DNA of 62,902 nt from Candidatus Nitrosotalea sp. TS (GTDB lineage: Archaea > Thermoproteota > Nitrososphaeria > Nitrososphaerales > Nitrosopumilaceae): the NCBI RefSeq assembly GCF_011319465.1, contig NZ_RCMB01000019.1, positions 1-62,902 of the forward strand, in the 5' to 3' direction. The notes below the pieces were generated by a model, which had not been told where the DNA came from, searched no databases, and was given only the letters and a program-made list of their open reading frames with translations. Of this stretch, positions 58,268-62,902 are shown piece by piece. The first letter of the stretch is position 1, and each line of letters begins with the position of its first letter. The position numbers were made by a program, and so were the translations under genes.

Positions 58268-58654
58268 TTACTTTTTTTGAAGCTTAAGTGATGCCGAGTT
58301 TATACAGTATCGTAGTCCAGTAGGAGCTGGTCCGTCATCAAAAACATGTCCTAGATGAGAACCACATTTTTTACACATGACCTCAGTCCTCATCATGCCA
58401 TGACTGGTATCAGTCTCCACTCGTATGTTGTCTGGCAATGTCTCCCAAAAACTTGGCCATCCCGTACCAGAATCAAATTTTGTTTCAGAACTGAATAACT
58501 CTGTCTCACAACAAACGCATTGGTAAACTCCACTATCTTTGCAATTGTGGTATGGACCAGAAAAAGGCGGCTCTGTACCCTTCATTCTACAAATAAAGTA
58601 CTGATCTTGTGTGAGCTTCTTTTTCCATTCGTCATCTGACATTTCTGATAACAC
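58268..58654 (-). CDS. msrB: Peptide methionine-R-sulfoxide reductase MsrB
   Basis: Repairs oxidised methionine. 128 aa with zinc cysteines C46/C49 and C94/C97, substrate-site GTGWPSFW, and catalytic Cys117 in [10 protein letters not shown]. The resolving Cys found near position 63 in some MsrBs is replaced by KFDSG. GTG start. No msrA is fused or adjacent. Confidence 0.94.
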   Translation of the reverse strand: MLSEMSDDEWKKKLTQDQYFICRMKGTEPPFSGPYHNCKDSGVYQCVCCETELFSSETKFDSGTGWPSFWETLPDNIRVETDTSHGMMRTEVMCKKCGSHLGHVFDDGPAPTGLRYCINSASLKLQKK

Positions 58655-58737
58655 ATTGTATCTTTTTTTGAATATTAATCTTTAAAGTCATTCACGTGCA
58701 GTTTGTTGGGTTATAACTAATTGTCAAGTTTTAAATT

Positions 58738-59678
58738 ATGATACAAAGCGTGTTTCTCATTATGCAACGAGACTTACAATTAACAGTAAGAATGGTAATT
58801 AGTTTTCTTGCACTCACGCTAATCTACCTTGTATTTTTGAGCTTCATTGCCATGTACTTTGGCTTGGGTATCCTGCCAATCTCAATAATTGCCGGATTGA
58901 TGATTGGGGCACAATGGTACTTTTCTGCTAAGCATAGTTCTTTGGAGCACAGGAACTAAACTTGTAACTAGGGAAGAATATCCAGTTTTACATGAAATAG
59001 TAGAAAGATTAACGCAAAAGGCAAATCTTCCAAAGCCCAGAGTAGGTATCATGCCAAGTGATATACCAAATGCATTTGCTACAGGCAAGGGTCCAAAGAG
59101 CTCTGTAGTAGTCGTGAGTTTGGGAATAATGAAAATTCTAGACAAGGACGAACTTGAGGGTGTCCTATCTCATGAAATCACTCACATAAAACATCAGAGA
59201 TGTTACAATAATCACCCTTGCAAGTTTGTTCTCTACTATTGCTTGGTATCTCATGCAATCCTCAATGTTCAGTTCAATGTGGGGTGGATATGGTTCGGGA
59301 TACGGAGGAAGGCAGCAGCAAGGAGGGAATCTCTTTTTGGTCATTATTGTAGCTGCAATAGTGTGGTTGCTAAGTTTCCTAGTGATCCGAGCCATATCTA
59401 GATACAGGGAATTTGCTGCTGACAGAGGTGGGGCTCTACTTACGGGTCAACCAATGAATCTATCTCGTGCATTGATGAAGATAGAAGGAAGAGTAAAGGT
59501 AGCACCAAAGCAGGGACTTCAAAAAATGGAGGGAATGAATGCATTTTTCATAGTACCGGCAATATCAGGTCAGACTATTGCAAGGTTTTTTTCTACACAT
59601 CCTCCATTAGAGGAGCGCATCAAGCGTTTAATGGAAATTGAACGACAACTTCGTGACTCTGATACGGCAGGCATCTAA
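58738..59678 (+). CDS. htpX: HtpX-family membrane zinc metalloprotease (two frameshifts)
   Basis: M48 peptidase that degrades damaged membrane proteins. Two N-terminal membrane helices, the HEITH zinc motif (LSHEITHIKH), two further helices flanking a Gly/Gln-rich loop (GGYGSGYGGRQQQGG), and the third ligand region YREFAADRGGALLTG. Surplus bases near 58933 and 59197 split it; restored joins are SAKIVLWSTGTKLV and HIKH-DVTIITLASLF. About 312 aa. TTATAAC 24-26 nt upstream supports a leaderless ATG. Confidence 0.92.
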
Positions 59679-59722
59679 ACCTAGAAACCAGTCATCAGCA
59701 AGTTCTACGCGTACAAATATCT

Positions 59723-59888
59723 TCAGAAAGCAGTCAGATACCCCAGGTATAATTCATCATAATCAGTAAACCCGATCATCATTCTGCGAATCATGTTATC
59801 TGAACGTGCTTTATAATGTGACCGATTTCTAAATGAGACAATCTGATTTGACTTATCGACAAATACGTCGAAGGTAAGAATTTTTCAC
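59723..59888 (-). CDS. Possible small protein of about 54 aa (start uncertain)
   Basis: The minus strand reads a protein-like sequence, KILTFDVFVDKSNQIVSF then RNRSHYKARSDNMIRRMM and a C-terminal YDELYLGYLTAF. An in-frame stop sits just before KILTF. Removing one base from the A5 run at 59881-59885 would give a GTG start, matching the error type seen elsewhere. Without that correction no good start exists. No family is recognised. This is the only candidate gene in the 250-bp gap between htpX and the next gene. Confidence 0.4.
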
Positions 59889-59931
59889 CAAATAGTTGGT
59901 CTAGATTATGTTGGGTATTAAATAAAATTTC

Positions 59932-60519
59932 ATGAGAGTTCTGTACATGACTGGGGAAATTCTGCACAGGATAGAGTCTGCAGGAATAGACGGTATTAAA
60001 AAGGCAGACCTCAAGAAAGCATTTGGTAAAGAATGCGATGACATACTTGAGAATCTAAGGCAAAAAGACAAAGTCTTCATCGAGAAAAAGGGAGTTGCCT
60101 ATTTCGTCTGGACTAGGGACAATTACATTTTACATCTGACAGAAAATGATACAAAATTCAAACTCATGCTCAATATGGTAATTGGTGTAAGCCATTCTGT
60201 TGCAAGGCTAAAAGAGCATACTCAAAACCTCCGGGAAGACATGGAAAGAATTTCTTTACAAGAAAATTTGCCGCAAAATGTTGATTTTGAGAACGTATTC
60301 AACAAGTGTATCAGTGAGGCAGGTACCTCTATAGGATGGACTCCATTCTCAAAGGTAAGAGAAAAAGTATGCGAGACACAGAATCTCTCAAAAGAAAAAT
60401 TTTACTCGCTCGCAAGTGACCTAGTTGAGAGGCATCGTGAGAGATATGAGGTCTCATCAGGTGGCCAAGAAGGTATCATCATTCGTGGAATGGTTCATGG
60501 TTTTGTGAGGAATGTCTAA
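59932..60519 (+). CDS. Protein with winged-helix-like domains at both ends, partner of the ATPase
   Basis: 195 aa. Residues 1-65 resemble a winged helix (TGEILHRIESAGIDGIKKAD, then DDILENLRQKDKVFIEKKGV). A helical linker (about 85-125) leads to a second winged-helix-like module (about 125-195: TSIGWTPFSKVREKVCETQN, LVERHRERYEVSSGG). I do not recognise a named family. The stop codon overlaps the next start as TAATG, so the two proteins are made together and probably form one complex. A DNA- or protein-binding adaptor for the ATPase is inferred. Confidence 0.75.
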   Translation: MRVLYMTGEILHRIESAGIDGIKKADLKKAFGKECDDILENLRQKDKVFIEKKGVAYFVWTRDNYILHLTENDTKFKLMLNMVIGVSHSVARLKEHTQNLREDMERISLQENLPQNVDFENVFNKCISEAGTSIGWTPFSKVREKVCETQNLSKEKFYSLASDLVERHRERYEVSSGGQEGIIIRGMVHGFVRNV

Positions 60520-62126
60520 TGTATGCATATGGATTAGAAAACAACCCCATATCCCAGTCAGTCCTACACCACTGAAAAAGATGCAAAGATACTTGGAGGG
60601 AAAAGACACAAAGAAGCAAAATCTGCCATAGTTGAATGTATGAAAGAACTAAATGGCAAAGTACAAGGAAGAGATTCTGCAGATAATGACTTTAGAGTAA
60701 TAACGGTAATCCAAGATGTAGGTTCTGGGAAGACTCACTTGGCACTACATATAAAAAATTTAAAAGGACGCTACAATGCAGAATGCTCCTTTGTTGATTT
60801 GTCTACCATATCGCCCAAGACCATGTCAAGCATTTACAATGCAATAATCAAAGGATTTGACAATGACTTTTTTGTTCAATTAAGAACAAAATTCCTAGTA
60901 TACATAAGAGAAAGAGCAGAACAGGGTGATAACTCTGCAAAGAAAGCCATCAACTATACTGTGATAAACAGGCTAACTGGATTGACAATTAAAGAAAAGG
61001 TAGAAGACATTACAACTGGAAAAGAACATGTTTCTGATGAAAATCTAAAACAATTTCTTATTCAGAGATTCAATTATCATCGAAGCCGCATTGATAAGAA
61101 GTGTTGTAACAAACTCCTTTGAAAACATACAAAACCTTGAGGAATTGCTTGGTATGATTTCAGCCATATCAAAATTTACACATAGGTTTTTGGGGAAAAT
61201 TACACTTCTTGAAATAGATGAATTTGATGGCAATAAGGATTCGATAGAATTTGTAAAGGGAATGATAAACTCTCACATTCCTGCGTGCACATTGCTTTTG
61301 ATTTCAACTCCATCAGGGATATGCAGAAGTACAAAACACCAATCCATCTGTTTTTGATAGGCTTGAGAAAGCAAACTACAAGATTGATCTGGTAGGCTCA
61401 AACTCTAAAGATGAACTTGCAGAAATTGCCGTTGAGTACATAAAACACAATGACAAACACGGTAAGCTTGGAGTCAAGTCAGAGGAGGAACTGATCGATA
61501 AAATCCAAGCACTCTACGAGGAATTTCCAGAATTTAGAAGTGTTAGATCTGTGATAAACATACTGTATCACGCAATGGAAAAATCAGAAGAGTCGGGTCT
61601 TGATAAAATTGATGAAAATGTAATTGATGATGCCATAAAACAAACATATCCTGGACTAAAAGTGCGAGGAAGTATAATGGACATACCAATATCTGATTTT
61701 ATTGCAATAAGAAAAATCTGCAACGAGCCATCTTCAGAAAAAGATCTCAAAGAGGCAGTGCACAACTTGGCAAATCTTGTACATGAAATGGGAGGTATAT
61801 GTAAACTTGAGAAACAGAATTTGTCCCTAGATGCCCTGTATCAGGATTCATTTGGAGCCAAAGTAGGGGTAGCCATAATAACAAACTCAAACAATGATCA
61901 TAATATCGATCAAATCTCTAACATATCAAAATCGGCAGTTGTGGATAAATTAGTAATCTTGACTAGCCAAAAGATCCAAAGTCCCTACAACGCGACAATA
62001 GTAAATGTAGACAAGTCAAAGATGATTGATCTGATTTATTTCAACAACAAGTATATTGGCAAGAAAATTGCTGAATCTGATAACGAACGAGCAGAAATAC
62101 TGGCAAAAACTCTCTGCATCATCTAA
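60519..62126 (+). CDS. P-loop (AAA-like) ATPase of unknown function (three frameshifts)
   Basis: About 535 aa after correction. The N-terminus YGLENNPYPS precedes Walker A DVGSGKTHLALHI (about residues 68-80), and Walker B is LLEIDEFDGNKD. SVFDRLEKANYKIDL and RSVRSVINILYHAMEK follow, like sensor-2/lid helices. A C-terminal alpha/beta region (VGVAIITNSNNDHNID, KLVILTSQKI) ends it. Surplus bases in CCCC at 60545-60548, AA at 61072-61073 and GGG at 61316-61318 break the frame; each repair gives a smooth protein. It superficially resembles Orc1/Cdc6 and STAND ATPases but lacks a clear Orc1 winged helix. Coupled to the winged-helix gene upstream. Confidence 0.8.
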
Positions 62127-62142
62127 ATCTACTGTGTGTATA

Positions 62143-62153
62143 TTTTTAAAATA
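62143..62153 (+). promoter_or_regulatory. TATA-like box for the gene at 62175
   Basis: TTTTTAAAATA lies about 27 nt before the ATG. Confidence 0.45.
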
Positions 62154-62174
62154 AGGCATATCATTCTTTAGCAT

Positions 62175-62330
62175 ATGGCAGACACTGAGCTGGAAGAACT
62201 TCTGGCCCAACGACACAAGGATGTTACGCTTTTTGATTTTGAAGGAAAAAAGGTACCCTGTATCATAATGGAAGAGAAAAGATTTGATGATGTCATGAAG
62301 GCAATAGCTGGCAAAACCAGTCTCGGTTGA
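62175..62330 (+). CDS. Small hypothetical protein, 51 aa
   Basis: ATG-started, with LEELLAQRHKDVTLFDFEGK then PCIIMEEKRFDDVMKAI; an acidic amphipathic helix, a short beta hairpin and a second helix. No family is recognised. A well-placed TATA box supports expression. Confidence 0.55.
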   Translation: MADTELEELLAQRHKDVTLFDFEGKKVPCIIMEEKRFDDVMKAIAGKTSLG

Positions 62331-62346
62331 AACCAATCTTAATATC

Positions 62347-62595
62347 TTGCAGGATGGACTGGGTCATGTTTTTGTTAAAATGACATTACATTTTTCGCAA
62401 GAAATTGAAGAAAAAGTATTATTGTATGCAAACGAATCTTTTGATTTCTTTGAAGCCTTAACTGAGACATCTATGTTGGCTCTGTCTTCTCCTCATTCAG
62501 AATATGGTCGCTCTAATGTATTTATGATCCAACTTCCTAAACCTGAAAAAACAGCAGACGCTTTAGAAATAATCAAGAAAGGTCTTAAGGTGTAA
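62347..62595 (+). CDS. Small hypothetical protein, about 70-82 aa
   Basis: Unrecognised. The core is MTLHFSQEIEEKVLLYANES, then SFDFFEALTETSMLALSS, ending KTADALEIIKKGLKV; mixed alpha/beta. The longest frame starts at TTG 62347, but a TATA-like TTAATATC at 62338-62345 would put the transcript start near 62366, which favours the in-frame ATG at 62380 as the real start. It ends 1 bp before the tRNA-Gly gene on the opposite strand. Confidence 0.55.
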   Translation: MQDGLGHVFVKMTLHFSQEIEEKVLLYANESFDFFEALTETSMLALSSPHSEYGRSNVFMIQLPKPEKTADALEIIKKGLKV

Positions 62596-62596
62596 A

Positions 62597-62670
62597 TGCG
62601 GTTGCCGGGATTTGAACCCGGGTCGCAGAATTGGCAATCCCGCATATTAACCAAGCTGTACTACAACCGC
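62597..62670 (-). tRNA. tRNA-Gly (GCC)
   Basis: Acceptor GCGGTTG/CAACCGC with discriminator A, anticodon stem CGGGA/TTCTG, and loop TTGCCAA giving anticodon GCC. The T arm is CCGGG-TTCAAAT-CCCGG. No intron, and CCA is not encoded. The D stem is short (GTA/TAT) but acceptable. Confidence 0.93.
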
Positions 62671-62723
62671 TTAATCGATTTAGAAATTTTGAGTCTATTA
62701 AAGGGTACTGTTTAGAAACATAA

Positions 62724-62733
62724 TTTTTTAACA
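62724..62733 (+). promoter_or_regulatory. TATA-like box for the gene at 62754
   Basis: TTTTTTAACA is centred about 26 nt before the GTG start. Confidence 0.4.
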
Positions 62734-62753
62734 TCTGAATACTAAGGAATATT

Positions 62754-62902
62754 GTGAATTCTCAACTTGAAGAAAAAGTGAATCAAAAAATAAAAGAAGT
62801 AACTGGAAAATCAGACGAAATCTTCAAGATAATAAATTCATTAGATGATCTCAGGACCCATTCAGATTCTTTTGCTTATGGGATTGCTATAGGAAGATTA
62901 TA
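62754..62902 (+). CDS. Hypothetical protein, N-terminal part (cut by window end)
   Basis: GTG-started frame open to the end of the window, about 49 codons. It is mostly helical and charged (LEEKVNQKIKEVTGKSDEIF then LDDLRTHSDSFAYGIAIGRL). No recognisable motif. A TATA-like box upstream supports it as a real leaderless gene. Confidence 0.55.
   Translation, partial: MNSQLEEKVNQKIKEVTGKSDEIFKIINSLDDLRTHSDSFAYGIAIGRL

Overview
The window is a gene-dense, AT-rich stretch of archaeal chromosome. I place it in the Nitrososphaerota (Thaumarchaeota), most like the Nitrosopumilus/Nitrosotenuis group. It carries archaeal-type AlaRS and LeuRS, P0/P1 stalk proteins, eukaryote-like L18e/L19e/L32e/L37Ae, the SBDS-Rrp4-Rrp41-Rrp42 exosome block, prefoldins, SecY/SecE, Spt5, CDC48, Nob1, Cbf5, a CofE F420 ligase, an ATP-type PEP carboxykinase, and a tRNA-Ser with a 37/38 intron. 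Many starts are TTG or GTG with a TATA-like box about 26 nt upstream, which points to leaderless transcripts. No ammonia-oxidation genes lie here, so that lifestyle is only inferred from the lineage.

Layout: 0-6 kb, a partial FAD reductase and the alaS-leuS pair (minus). 6-11 kb, ribosomal stalk and elongation genes (P1, P0, L1, L11, Spt5, SecE) around an Lrp/AsnC regulator. 11-14.7 kb, DtdA, an O6-alkylguanine transferase, L19e/L32e, PEP carboxykinase. 14.7-21.6 kb, a membrane-anchored subtilase, SOD, a transposase-tail microprotein, a cation efflux pump, prefoldin alpha, FtsY with a long C-terminal tail, and ornithine carbamoyltransferase. 21.6-28.5 kb, the L18-S5-L30-L15-SecY-Adk-DUF106-Cmk-Cbf5 operon and tRNA-Ser. 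28.5-35.5 kb, CDC48, Cys-rich microproteins, a 2-hydroxyacid dehydrogenase and 2-oxoacid:ferredoxin oxidoreductase. 35.6-39.2 kb, four proteins of unknown function, CofE and a surface protein. 39.3-43.1 kb, two complete isopropylmalate dehydratase-like pairs in tandem. 43.1-45.8 kb, RpoD-L18e-L13-S9-nucleotidyltransferase (minus). 45.8-50.3 kb, the exosome superoperon, Pcc1, prefoldin beta and an XPF-like nuclease. 50.3-54.6 kb, two rhodaneses, Nob1, NAD kinase and a ferredoxin fusion. 54.7-62.9 kb, a cellulose-synthase-like glycosyltransferase, a long coiled-coil protein, a C2H2-like microprotein with a palindromic operator, MsrB, HtpX, a two-gene winged-helix plus ATPase operon, small proteins and tRNA-Gly.

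A technical feature dominates the reading. At least 16 conserved genes, many of them essential, are broken by about 32 single-base frameshifts, and about 30 of these are one surplus base, often in a homopolymer. Restoring the frame regenerates continuous conserved sequence each time, so I read these as sequence errors, not pseudogenes, and annotate each broken gene as one CDS across its full span. The most promising uncharacterised unit is the winged-helix/ATPase pair at 59.9-62.1 kb. The palindrome-controlled zinc microprotein at 58.1 kb and the ferredoxin fusion at 53.7 kb come next.
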